A DNA stretch of 64,000 bases, taken from Streptomyces montanisoli (GTDB taxonomy: Bacteria; Actinomycetota; Actinomycetes; Streptomycetales; Streptomycetaceae). Positions 42,341 through 50,295 of the stretch are shown here, one piece after another. Numbering within the stretch: the first letter of the stretch is position 1; the number at the start of each line of letters is the position of its first letter. Where the stretch lies: assembly GCF_017813245.1 (NCBI RefSeq), contig NZ_JAGIQL010000016.1, positions 1 through 64,000 of the forward strand, written 5' to 3'. The position numbers and the translations under genes are program-made. A model generated the notes under the pieces. The model had not been told where the DNA came from, made no database searches, and saw only the letters and a list, made by a program, of their open reading frames with translations.

Positions 42341-42529
42341 TCAGCCCTTCTTCGGCCGCGGAGTCGGAGGCGACAGCAGGATCCCTCCCTGGCCGCCGGC
42401 CAGCGCGAGCGCCGCGCACTCACGCGTGTCACGGAAGGTGCCGGCCGCCTCGAGCGGGTTGAGCGCCGCTTCGAGTTCCGTGTCCTGAAGCTCAGTGAGG
42501 TCGCGGATCACGGGTTCGACGGAAGCCAT
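42341..42529 (-). CDS. 62-aa acidic peptide, first gene of the DUF6895 operon
   Basis: 62 aa. ATG 42529 lies 9 bp after AAAGGGG (the in-frame ATG at 42538 would sit directly on it). Residues 1-32 are acidic and helical (LTELQDTELEAALNPLEAAG). Residues 38-50 (CAALALAGGQGGILL) contain one Cys and two GG pairs; the last 12 are Pro/Lys-rich (SPPTPRPKKG). This leader-like/core-like layout at the head of a tightly coupled operon resembles a RiPP precursor, but no known modification-enzyme class is adjacent and the single Cys excludes most known types. It could equally be a small regulatory subunit. Confidence 0.6.
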   Translation of the reverse strand: MASVEPVIRDLTELQDTELEAALNPLEAAGTFRDTRECAALALAGGQGGILLSPPTPRPKKG

Positions 42530-42591
42530 CCCCACCATCCCCTTTCGATCGGCTCTTCGCTTGCAGATCCATCGCAACACACACATGGCAT

Positions 42592-42640
42592 ATGGGGCAA
42601 ATGGGGCAAAGCCTCGCGTAACTCTGCATGTTGCAGAGTT
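42592..42640. promoter_or_regulatory. 21-bp perfect palindrome and tandem repeats upstream of the peptide operon
   Basis: AACTCTGCA-TGT-TGCAGAGTT (42620-42640) is a perfect inverted repeat with 9-bp arms. Next to it, ATGGGGCAA is repeated in tandem (42592-42600, 42601-42609); read on the minus strand each copy gives a TTGCCC -35-like hexamer. The site is in the 139-bp gap before the peptide gene and is probably the operator of an HTH regulator not encoded nearby. Confidence 0.6.
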
Positions 42641-42668
42641 CAATCCCCAGACTGTGGTGTCGCTCCCG

Positions 42669-43739
42669 TCAGCCGATCTGCGCCCCCAGGGCCTTCAACG
42701 CCTCGGGGACCGGCTGGAAGTACGTCTCGCCGCCTGACGTGCAGTCGCCGCTGCCGCCCGAGGTCAGGCCCAGCGCCGTGGACGAGTCGAACAGGGGGCC
42801 GCCGCTGTCGCCGGGCTCGGCGCACACGTCGGTCTTGATGAGGCCGCTCACCGTGCCCTCCTGGTAGTTGACGGTGGCGTCGAGGCCGGTCACCTTGCCG
42901 GTGTGGGTCTTCGTCGTGCTCCCGCTGCGCTCGACGGACTGGCCCACCAGCGGGGTCCCGGCCTCGGTGATCGGCTGGGTCTTGCCGTTGTAGAGGTCCA
43001 CCTCACTGGGGCGGGCCGTGGTGTCCGTGTACTTCGCGATCGAGTAGTCGTTCGCCGGGAAGCTCACGGTCTCCGTCTGCGCGATCTTCGTCCCGTCCTG
43101 CGTGGACGACCAGGTCTTGACGGCCTTTCCGCAGTGACCGGCGGTCAGGAAGTAGGGGGTGCCGTCCTTGACGACGTTGAAGCCCAGGGAGCAGCGGGCG
43201 GTGTCACCCCAGATGGCGTCGCCCCCCGCGATGGACAACGACAGCTTGCCCGGGCTCCTTTCGAGCACCGCCCGGCTGCCCAGATCGCCCACGATCTTGT
43301 TCAGCCGTGCCAGCCTGTCGTCGTCCACCGTGCGATCGGCCGTCACCACGACCTTGTCCGCCCTCGGGTCGATGACCCAGGCGGTGCCGACGATGTTCGC
43401 CTTCGCCTTGAGCGTCGCGGTGGCGGACCTCAGGTCCGCGAGCGAGTTGGACACCAGCCGAGGCGTCGCCCCGCCCGCGCGTACGGTGTCGGCCGCCGAC
43501 TCGTCCAGGACGTTGACGACCAGTCGCCGGTGCGCGGAGTCGTAGAACGAGCCCTGGGAGGTGGCGTCGAACCGGGCCGCCAGCGACCCGGCGGACGCGG
43601 CGGACAGCCCCTGGGGCCCGGGCGCGGCGGGGGCGGCGGCGTGCGCGTTCGACGCGGCGAGTGCGGTGGTGGCGGCCAGGGCGAGGGCGCCGGCACCGGC
43701 CAGCCGGGCGCGCCGCGTCGAGATCTGTCTGTAGTACAA
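42669..43739 (-). CDS. Secreted S1-family serine protease (streptogrisin-like)
   Basis: 356 aa: signal peptide (RRARLAGAGALALAATTALAASNAHA), a pro-region (about 30-170, with GTAWVIDPRADKVVVTAD, the alpha-lytic-protease-type foldase) and a chymotrypsin-like domain beginning near AGGDAIWGD. Catalytic residues: His in FLTAGHCG, Asp in ANDYSIAKY, Ser in AEPGDSGGPLF. One disulfide pair is visible around CSLGF/HC and another around VCAEPG/DCTSG. The start appears to be TTG 43739 (no ATG/GTG in frame before the signal peptide). Extracellular nutrient protease. Confidence 0.92.
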   Translation of the reverse strand: MYYRQISTRRARLAGAGALALAATTALAASNAHAAAPAAPGPQGLSAASAGSLAARFDATSQGSFYDSAHRRLVVNVLDESAADTVRAGGATPRLVSNSLADLRSATATLKAKANIVGTAWVIDPRADKVVVTADRTVDDDRLARLNKIVGDLGSRAVLERSPGKLSLSIAGGDAIWGDTARCSLGFNVVKDGTPYFLTAGHCGKAVKTWSSTQDGTKIAQTETVSFPANDYSIAKYTDTTARPSEVDLYNGKTQPITEAGTPLVGQSVERSGSTTKTHTGKVTGLDATVNYQEGTVSGLIKTDVCAEPGDSGGPLFDSSTALGLTSGGSGDCTSGGETYFQPVPEALKALGAQIG

Positions 43740-43954
43740 CTCAGAGCCCTTCGAGGACAGGGGTTCGGCACGGTCGCGCGCGAAGGACGAACCGCTCCGC
43801 GTCGCACCCGCGCCCGGTTGCGTCGACTACTTCCCGCCCTGTGCGCGCAGCCGTGTGATCCGCGCCGATTTCGCACGAGCGGGTGCTGTGCTGCGCCAAC
43901 CGGCCCCGCCGCCGGGCGCGGCCGGCCGCTGCCCGGTAACGCGCGCGCGGCCGC

Positions 43955-45067
43955 CTACTGTGCGTCTCCCGCGTGTCCCGCCGCTCGTGCCCGCCCCGCG
44001 TGCCCCGCCGCTTGTGCTCGCCCCGCGTGCGCCGCGTACTCCGGGTGTGCCGTGTCGTGGAACGTGCGGCGCACGGCGCCGATGCCGTCGCCCTGGCGCG
44101 TCGGGTGCACCCGGTTCGTCAGCAGGACGGCGTAGAGGCCGGCGCCGGGGTCGACCCAGACGCTCGTGCCCGTGAACCCCGTGTGCCCGTACGAGGCAGG
44201 CCCGAAGGCCGTGCCGACCGGGGAGCCCACCGGGTCGAGCCCCTGCCACGCGAGGCACCTGCGCAGGCCGAGGCCGTCCGTGTGCGGCGCCGTCATCAGC
44301 GCGTACGTGCCGGGGCGCAGCACCTCGCGCGCGCCGCCCGCGAGCGACCTCCCGAGCCGCTCCATGTCGTCGAGCGGCGCGAACAGGCCGGCGTGCCCGC
44401 ACACGCCGCCCAGCACGACCGCGTTCTCGTCGTGCACCTCCCCGGCGACCGTCCTGCCGCGCCACGGGCAGCGCTCCGTCGCCACCGCGCGGGCCCGTCC
44501 CGCCGCGTCCGGCGCGAATCCGGTGTCCGCCATGGACAGGGGGCCGGTCACCGCGTCCGCGACCAGCGCGTCCAGCGGCTGCCTCGACGCCGCCTCGGCG
44601 ATCAGCCCCAGCAGCATGAACCCCTGGGACGAGTAGGCCACCCGGGTGCCGGGCGGGCCGGTGAGCGGGAGCGTGCCGAGCGCTGTCAGCAGCGACTCGC
44701 GGGTGGGGTGATCGCGGTACATGGGTACCTGGCCCGGCAACCCCGAGGTGTGGGAGAGCAGTTGCCCGACCGTGAGGTGCGCCTTGTCGGTCGCGGCATA
44801 CCGGGGCAGGTGCTCGGCCACCGTGTCGGCCAGGGTGAGGAGGCCGCGGTCCACGAGCGCCATCACCGCGAGCCCCACGATCGGCTTGGTCACCGACGCC
44901 AGGTCCCACAGCGCGCTGACGTCGACCTCGGGTGCGCCGTCGTCCCAGGCGCGCGTCCCGAGCCACCCGCGGTCCAGCACCTCGTCCGCCGTGCCCACCG
45001 ACCAGGCCGCGGCCGAGAAGACCCGCTCGGCCCTGCCGCGTTCCAGGATCGCCCGTAGCGCGCTCAC
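43955..45067 (-). CDS. Beta-lactamase-fold serine hydrolase linked to IclR and Dpp genes
   Basis: 370 aa. Motifs: DLASVTKPIVGLA (SxxK), VAYSSQGFMLLG (YxS/N) and SYGHTGFTG (HTG third motif). The block LLSHTSGLPGQVP is typical. No signal peptide. GTG 45067 overlaps the stop of the IclR gene. The C-terminal 35 residues are a degenerate repeat (AGRAQAAGHAGRARAAGHAG) encoded by low-complexity DNA and probably unstructured. In context it may be a cytosolic amidase/esterase acting on the compound imported by the neighbouring ABC system. Confidence 0.82.
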   Translation of the reverse strand: MSALRAILERGRAERVFSAAAWSVGTADEVLDRGWLGTRAWDDGAPEVDVSALWDLASVTKPIVGLAVMALVDRGLLTLADTVAEHLPRYAATDKAHLTVGQLLSHTSGLPGQVPMYRDHPTRESLLTALGTLPLTGPPGTRVAYSSQGFMLLGLIAEAASRQPLDALVADAVTGPLSMADTGFAPDAAGRARAVATERCPWRGRTVAGEVHDENAVVLGGVCGHAGLFAPLDDMERLGRSLAGGAREVLRPGTYALMTAPHTDGLGLRRCLAWQGLDPVGSPVGTAFGPASYGHTGFTGTSVWVDPGAGLYAVLLTNRVHPTRQGDGIGAVRRTFHDTAHPEYAAHAGRAQAAGHAGRARAAGHAGDAQ

Positions 45068-45894
45068 GCGCCGCCCCCGTCCGCCACCAGGCCGAGCCTG
45101 GGCGCCCCCGACAGGCCGGACGAGACGGTCCGTGCCGCCGCCCGAACCATCGGGCCGAACAGCTCGACGCCCGCCGCGTCCAGGGCGAACGTCAGCCCGC
45201 GCACCGCGATCGCGCCCACCGCGCGGCCGTCCGCGCCGACCACGGGCGCGGCCACCGCGCGCGCGTCCTGCTCCTCGAACTCGTCGTCCACCGCGTACCC
45301 GCGCCGCGCGCACTCGGCCAACTCGGCCCGCAGCGCGGCCGGATCCGTCAGCGTGTGCGGGGCGCGCGCGGGCAGCGGGCCCGCGCCGTCGAGGACGTCG
45401 TTCACCTCGGCGGGCGGCAGCGCCGACAGCATCGCGAGCCCGGCCGCGCTGCAGTACAGCGGCGCGCGGCCGCCTGGACGCGCGCTCATCCGGTACTCCC
45501 GCGAGGGCTCGGACAGGGCGAGGAAGACGGCCTCGTCCGCGTCGCGCACCGCGTAGTACGCGAGGAGCCCGGTGCGCTGCCGCAGATCCGCGAGCACGGG
45601 ACGGGCGAGGTCGAGGCCGGGGCCCGCGTCGAGCGCGGCGGCGGCGAGCCCCAGCAGCCGGGGGCCTGGACGGTAACTGCCGCCCTCGGCCACCTGCGCG
45701 AAGCCGTAGTCGGCCATGGTGCGCAGGTGGCGGTGGACGGTCGGTTTCGTCAGGCCGGTGCGGCGGGCGATCTCGCCGAGGCGGTGCGGGCCGCCACCCC
45801 CCTCGACCAGTGCTTCGAGCACCTCCATCGCCTTGTCGACCGGGCCCTTGACGGGCTCCTGCTCGCTGCGGCGGGTGTTGACCGGTTTCCCCAT
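45064..45894 (-). CDS. IclR-family regulator
   Basis: 276 aa. Winged helix: DKAMEVLEALVEGGGGPHRLGEIARRTGLTKPTVHRHLRTMADYGF. The effector domain (about 90-255) follows the IclR pattern (GLLAYYAVRDADEAVFLALSEP; GYAVDDEFEEQDARAVAAPV). Divergent from the substrate-binding-protein gene of a dipeptide-type ABC importer and coupled to a serine hydrolase, so it probably controls both sides. ATG 45894; the upstream in-frame ATG (45924) falls inside the operator and is unlikely. Confidence 0.9.
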   Translation of the reverse strand: MGKPVNTRRSEQEPVKGPVDKAMEVLEALVEGGGGPHRLGEIARRTGLTKPTVHRHLRTMADYGFAQVAEGGSYRPGPRLLGLAAAALDAGPGLDLARPVLADLRQRTGLLAYYAVRDADEAVFLALSEPSREYRMSARPGGRAPLYCSAAGLAMLSALPPAEVNDVLDGAGPLPARAPHTLTDPAALRAELAECARRGYAVDDEFEEQDARAVAAPVVGADGRAVGAIAVRGLTFALDAAGVELFGPMVRAAARTVSSGLSGAPRLGLVADGGGA

Positions 45895-45918
45895 GTCGCT
45901 TAGCTTAACCCAACCGCA

Positions 45919-45955
45919 TTCCATCTGACGGAACGGATGTGCTGTTCAATGGAAC
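45919..45955. promoter_or_regulatory. IclR-type operators between iclR and the ABC operon
   Basis: TTCCAT-CTG-ACGGAA (45919-45933) is a 15-bp near-perfect palindrome with one mismatch. A second element, GTTC-AATG-GAAC (45944-45955), overlaps the ATG at 45949. Both share the half-site GGAACG and are spaced 25 bp, as is common for IclR-family regulators. Binding would block transcription in both directions. Confidence 0.6.
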
Positions 45956-47520
45956 GAATACGGCCGGGACGTGCGCGCCGCGACGGGCCGCCCCGTCGCG
46001 ACGTGCTGCGCCTCGGGGCCCTCCTCGCGCCGGCGCTCGCCGCGCCCGCCCTGCTCACCGCCTGCGGCGCCGACCCCGCGAGCCGTGTCGGCAACGTCCT
46101 GCGGGTCTCCCAGACCGGCGACCCGAAGACGATGGACCCGCAGAAGCAGGGCGACATGACGTCGATGAACGCCCTGATCAACATGTTCGACACGCTCACC
46201 ACGCGGGGCCCCGACGGCAGGCTGCACCCGCGGCTCGCCCTGACGTGGAAGGTCGTCTCCCCGCTCACCTGGCGCTTCACACTCAGGCCCGGCGTCACCT
46301 TCCACAACGGCGAGCCGTGCGACGCCGCCGCCGTCAAGTTCTCCATCGAGCGACTGCTCGATCCCGCCACCAAGTCGCCCATCGTCGAACTGCGGTACGT
46401 CAAAGGCGTGTCCGTCGTCGACAAGCACACCGTCGACCTGCACACCTCACTGCACGACCCGATCATTCCCGAGAAGGTCTCCCTCTTCGGCGGTGTCGTC
46501 GTGCCACCCCGCTACCTCGCCCGCGTCGGCGACCACGGCTTCGCACAACACCCCGTCGGCACAGGCCCGTTCACGTTCGCCGAATGGCAGCGCGACCACC
46601 AGCTGCGCATGAAGGCGTACGCACACCACTGGGCCGGACGCCCGGACGTCGACGAACTCGTCTTCAGCCCGGCGCCCAACGCGTCGTCCTCGCTCGCCGC
46701 CCTGCAGAGCGGCGGCGTGGACCTCGTCACCGGCCTCACCCCGGACGCGGCCCAGCAGCTGGACGGGTACACCGGCGTCTCCCTCGACAGCTACACCGGC
46801 ATCCGCACCTCCTACCTCTCCCTCAACACACTCGACAAGGGGCCGCTGCACGACAAGCGCGTGCGCCAGGCGCTCAACCACGCCGTGGACGTGCCCCTGC
46901 TCATCAAGGCCGTGCTCGGCGGCAAGGCCACCGAGGTGCCCGCGATGATCCCGCGCGGCGCCTTCGGCTTCGACCCGGACGTCAAGCCCTTCACCCGCTC
47001 CGTCGCCACCGCACGCAGGCTGCTGGCCGAGGCGGGCTACCCGCACGGCTTCACCACCCGGCTCACCGCGTCCAACATCGACTCCAACGTCGCCGAGGCC
47101 GTCTCCGGGCTCCTCGCCCGCGCCGGCGTCGACGCCAAGGTCGACCTGATCGACCCCGGCACCTACTCGGACCGGCTGACCTCGAACGACCACGGAGCCC
47201 TGGGCCCCATGTACCTCGCCGCGAGCACCGTGTGGACCCTGGACGGCGAGTCCATGCTCCAGTCCAACGTGCGCAGCGACCGCAGGCAGAGCCGCTGGCA
47301 CAACAAGGAGGCCGACCACCTCGTCGACGTGGAGGAACTCGCCGTCTCGCCGGACGAGCGCCGCCGCGCCTTCTCCGCGCTCCAGCGGCTGATCCAGGAC
47401 GAGGCGCCCTTCGTGCCGCTCTACCAGATCGACAACATCTACGCCCGCAACCGGCGCCCGCACTGGAAGCCGGGCCCCGCGGGCGTCTTGAAGATGGCGA
47501 GCGCGGAGGTGTCCCGATGA
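45949..47520 (+). CDS. ABC transporter substrate-binding lipoprotein (SBP family 5)
   Basis: 523 aa. Signal peptide with RRDVLRLGALLAPALAAPAL and lipobox LTAC (Cys about residue 36); an RR pair also fits Tat. The peptide/opine-binding family 5 signature is visible (NVLRVSQTGDPKTMDPQ, LTWRFTLRPGVTFHNGEP, FDPDVKPFTRSVATARRLLAEAGYP, LIQDEAPFVPLYQ). It captures a peptide or related ligand outside the membrane and hands it to the two permeases. ATG 45949 is chosen although ATG 45937 is in frame; the operator lies over it. First gene of a five-gene ABC operon. Confidence 0.92.
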   Translation: MERIRPGRARRDGPPRRDVLRLGALLAPALAAPALLTACGADPASRVGNVLRVSQTGDPKTMDPQKQGDMTSMNALINMFDTLTTRGPDGRLHPRLALTWKVVSPLTWRFTLRPGVTFHNGEPCDAAAVKFSIERLLDPATKSPIVELRYVKGVSVVDKHTVDLHTSLHDPIIPEKVSLFGGVVVPPRYLARVGDHGFAQHPVGTGPFTFAEWQRDHQLRMKAYAHHWAGRPDVDELVFSPAPNASSSLAALQSGGVDLVTGLTPDAAQQLDGYTGVSLDSYTGIRTSYLSLNTLDKGPLHDKRVRQALNHAVDVPLLIKAVLGGKATEVPAMIPRGAFGFDPDVKPFTRSVATARRLLAEAGYPHGFTTRLTASNIDSNVAEAVSGLLARAGVDAKVDLIDPGTYSDRLTSNDHGALGPMYLAASTVWTLDGESMLQSNVRSDRRQSRWHNKEADHLVDVEELAVSPDERRRAFSALQRLIQDEAPFVPLYQIDNIYARNRRPHWKPGPAGVLKMASAEVSR

Positions 47521-48530
47521 CGGACGTGACACTGAGCCCCGCCCCCTCCGCGGGGCAGCCGGGCAGCACCGGGCCAGGGGCCGCCGCGCGGCGCGGCGGC
47601 GGGGGCCGCGTCCTGCGCATGGTGCTCACCCGCGTCGGCACCGCCCTGCTGGTACTGCTGTGCACAGCAACCGTGTCGTTCTTCCTCGTACGGCTCTCCG
47701 GCGACCCCGTCAAGCTGCTGCTGCCGCCCGACGCCACCGCGCACCAGGAAGCCACACTCCGCGCGAGCCTCGGGCTCGACCGGCCCCTGATCACCCAGTA
47801 CCTGGACTACCTGTGGGGCCTGCCGCGCTTCGACTTCGGCAACTCCCTCTTCTACAACGAGCCCGTCAGCCGCGTGCTGGCCGACCGGCTGCCCGCCACC
47901 CTCGAACTCGCCGCCGGAGCCATCGTGGTGACCCTCGGCGTCGCCGTGCCCGCAGGCATCGTCGCGGCGATGCGGCGCGGCCGGGCAGCCGACCGCGGTG
48001 TGATGACGGGCGTCCTGCTCGGCCAGTCCACACCGCCGTTCTGGGTCGGCATCCTGCTCATCCTCGTCTTCGCCGTCGGACTGCACGCGCTGCCGGCCTC
48101 CGGCTACGGCACGTTCGCCAACCTGGTGCTGCCGTCCGTCACACTCGCCGTCTACTCCGTCGCCGTCGTCGCGAGACTGCTGCGATCGTCGCTGATCGAC
48201 GTGCTCTCCTCGGACCACATACGCACCGCACGGGCCAAGGGATTCGGACCCTTGAAGATCATCTTCGTGCACGCGCTGCGCAACGCCTCCCTCCCCGTGA
48301 TCACTGTGGTCGGCCTCGAAGTGGGCAGCCTGCTCGGCGGCGCCATCCTCACCGAACAGGTCTTCTCCTGGCCGGGCGTGGGGCAGCTGACCATCGAGGC
48401 CATCTCCAACCGCGACTTCCCGCTCGTGCAGGCCACCGTCATGTTCTTCGCCGCGGTGTTCGTCGTGGTGAACCTGCTCGTCGACCTCTCCTACAGCCTC
48501 CTCGACCCGAGAGTGAGGACGTCCCGTTGA
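47517..48530 (+). CDS. Dipeptide/oligopeptide ABC permease, DppB type
   Basis: 337 aa, six TM helices. N-terminal VLTRVGTALLVLLCTATVSFFLVRLSGDP and the EAA loop ARAKGFGPLKIIFVHALRNASLPVITVVG are typical of the BPD_transp_1 DppB type. A Gly/Ala-rich 25-residue N-terminal extension precedes TM1. ATG 47517 overlaps the upstream stop (ATGA). Forms the channel with the DppC-type partner. Confidence 0.93.
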   Translation: MTDVTLSPAPSAGQPGSTGPGAAARRGGGGRVLRMVLTRVGTALLVLLCTATVSFFLVRLSGDPVKLLLPPDATAHQEATLRASLGLDRPLITQYLDYLWGLPRFDFGNSLFYNEPVSRVLADRLPATLELAAGAIVVTLGVAVPAGIVAAMRRGRAADRGVMTGVLLGQSTPPFWVGILLILVFAVGLHALPASGYGTFANLVLPSVTLAVYSVAVVARLLRSSLIDVLSSDHIRTARAKGFGPLKIIFVHALRNASLPVITVVGLEVGSLLGGAILTEQVFSWPGVGQLTIEAISNRDFPLVQATVMFFAAVFVVVNLLVDLSYSLLDPRVRTSR

Positions 48531-49444
48531 CCGCCACCTCCGCATCGGCCACCACCGCGCCACCGCAGCGGCGGGCAGGATCGCGCAGCACGAGGGCCAT
48601 CGCCGTACGCGCCCTGCTGCACAACAAGCTCGCCGTCGCCGCGCTCGCCGTCCTCGCGCTCATGCTGATCGCCGCCCTGTTCGCGCCGCTCATCGCCCCG
48701 GACGACCCCAACGCGCAGGACCTCCTCACCCGGCTGCGTCCCCCCGCCTGGGAGCACGGCGGCAGCAGCGCACACCTCCTCGGCACCGACCAGCTCGGTC
48801 GCGACATGCTCTCCCGCGTCATCTACGGCTCCCGCGTGTCGCTGCTCGTGGGCGCCAGCGCGGCGCTGCTCGCCGGTGTGATCGGCACCGCGGTCGGGCT
48901 CGCGTCCGGATACCTCGGCGGCTGGCTCGACAAGGTGCTGATGCGCCTCGCCGACGTCCAACTCGCCTTCCCCGCCATCCTGCTGGCGCTCGCCATCGTC
49001 GGCTTCCTCGGCTCGGGCCTGTGGTACGTGATCCTCGTGCTCGGCTTCACCGGCTGGGTGTCGTACGCTCGCGTCGTACGCTCCGAGGTGCTGTCGCTGC
49101 GCACGCGCGACTTCGTCACCGAGGCGCGCGCGATCGGTGTGACCGACGCGGGCATCATGCGCCGCCACCTGCTGCCCAACGTCATGGCGCCGCTCGCCAC
49201 GATCGGCACCCTGCACGTGGCCGCGGCCATCGTCGCCGAGGCGTCCCTCAGCTACCTCGGCCTCGGCGTGCCGAAGGAGACCGTCACCTGGGGCTCCATG
49301 CTCGCCGACGGCCAGCTCTACCTGGGCACGTCCTGGTGGGTCGCGGTCTTCCCCGGCGTGGCCCTGATGCTCACCTCGCTCGCCGTCAACATCACTGGAG
49401 ACGCCCTGCGGGACGTCGCGGACCCGAAGGCGTACCGCCGATGA
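48527..49444 (+). CDS. Dipeptide/oligopeptide ABC permease, DppC type
   Basis: 305 aa, six TM helices. N-terminal LLHNKLAVAALAVLALMLIAALFAPLIAP, the HLLGTDQLGRDMLSRVIYGSRVSL block and the EAA loop TEARAIGVTDAGIMRRHLLPNVMAPL are typical. The start is TTG 48527 overlapping the upstream stop (TTGA), with GAGGACG upstream; there is no ATG or GTG nearby. Second half of the membrane channel. Confidence 0.93.
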   Translation: MTATSASATTAPPQRRAGSRSTRAIAVRALLHNKLAVAALAVLALMLIAALFAPLIAPDDPNAQDLLTRLRPPAWEHGGSSAHLLGTDQLGRDMLSRVIYGSRVSLLVGASAALLAGVIGTAVGLASGYLGGWLDKVLMRLADVQLAFPAILLALAIVGFLGSGLWYVILVLGFTGWVSYARVVRSEVLSLRTRDFVTEARAIGVTDAGIMRRHLLPNVMAPLATIGTLHVAAAIVAEASLSYLGLGVPKETVTWGSMLADGQLYLGTSWWVAVFPGVALMLTSLAVNITGDALRDVADPKAYRR

Positions 49445-50295
49445 CACCCACACCGAATCCGGGACACGCCCAGACACCGAAGTCCGCGCCGCGCGCCGAA
49501 CCCGTCCTGTCCGTCGAGGACCTGAGCGTCGACTTCCGGCTCGACGGCGGCGTCGTGCACGCGGTGCGCGGCGTCAGCTGGCAGGTGGCCGCGGGCGAGA
49601 CGCTCGCCGTGGTGGGGGAGTCGGGCAGCGGCAAGACCGCGAGCGCCCTGTCCGTGCTGCGGCTCAACCCGGAGCCGCCCTGCGTCTACACGGGCGGCCG
49701 CATCCTCTTCGAGGGCGACGACCTGCTGTCCTGCACGGACAAGCGGCTCGGACGCGTCAGGGGCAGCGCGGTGTCCATGGTCTTCCAGGACCCCATGACG
49801 AGCCTCGACCCGCTGCAACGCGTGGGCACGCAGGTCGCCGAGGTGCTCAGGCACCACCGCGGTGTGTCGCGCGCCGAGGCGCGGGACGCCGCCGTCGCCG
49901 CGCTCGACGAGGTCGGCGTCCCGGACGCCGAACGCCGCTACCGCCAGTACCCGCACGAGCTGTCGGGCGGGCTGCGGCAGCGCGTGATGATCGCCGCCGC
50001 GCTCGTCGGCCGGCCCCGCGTGCTGATCGCCGACGAGCCGACGACCGCGCTCGACGTCACCGTGCAGCGCCAGATCCTCGACCTGCTCGTCGCGCTGCGG
50101 ACGCGGCACGGCATGGCCGTCGTCCTCATCACGCACGACCTGGGCGTCGTCGCGCAGACGGCCGACCGGGTCGCCGTGATGAACCAGGGCGAGATCGTCG
50201 AGAGCGGAGACGTCCTCGACGTGTTCGAGCGGCCCGAGGACCCCTACACACGGCGGCTGCTCGCGGCCACGCCGCGATTGGAGCGCACGGCATGA
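49441..50295 (+). CDS. Peptide ABC transporter ATP-binding protein, DppD type
   Basis: 284 aa. Walker A GESGSGKTA, signature LSGGLRQRV, Walker B VLIADEPTTALD, H-loop ITHD. C-terminal oligo-domain PYTRRLLAATP, seen in Dpp/Opp ATPases. ATG 49441 overlaps the DppC stop (ATGA). Works with the DppF-type ATPase as a heterodimer at the inner face of the membrane. Confidence 0.95.
   Translation: MTPTPNPGHAQTPKSAPRAEPVLSVEDLSVDFRLDGGVVHAVRGVSWQVAAGETLAVVGESGSGKTASALSVLRLNPEPPCVYTGGRILFEGDDLLSCTDKRLGRVRGSAVSMVFQDPMTSLDPLQRVGTQVAEVLRHHRGVSRAEARDAAVAALDEVGVPDAERRYRQYPHELSGGLRQRVMIAAALVGRPRVLIADEPTTALDVTVQRQILDLLVALRTRHGMAVVLITHDLGVVAQTADRVAVMNQGEIVESGDVLDVFERPEDPYTRRLLAATPRLERTA

Noticed and set aside
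42341..42529. Lanthipeptide, lasso or thiopeptide precursor
   Set aside because: The peptide has one Cys and few Ser/Thr in its tail, and no LanC/LanM, lasso cyclase or YcaO gene is nearby. It is kept only as an unclassified small peptide.
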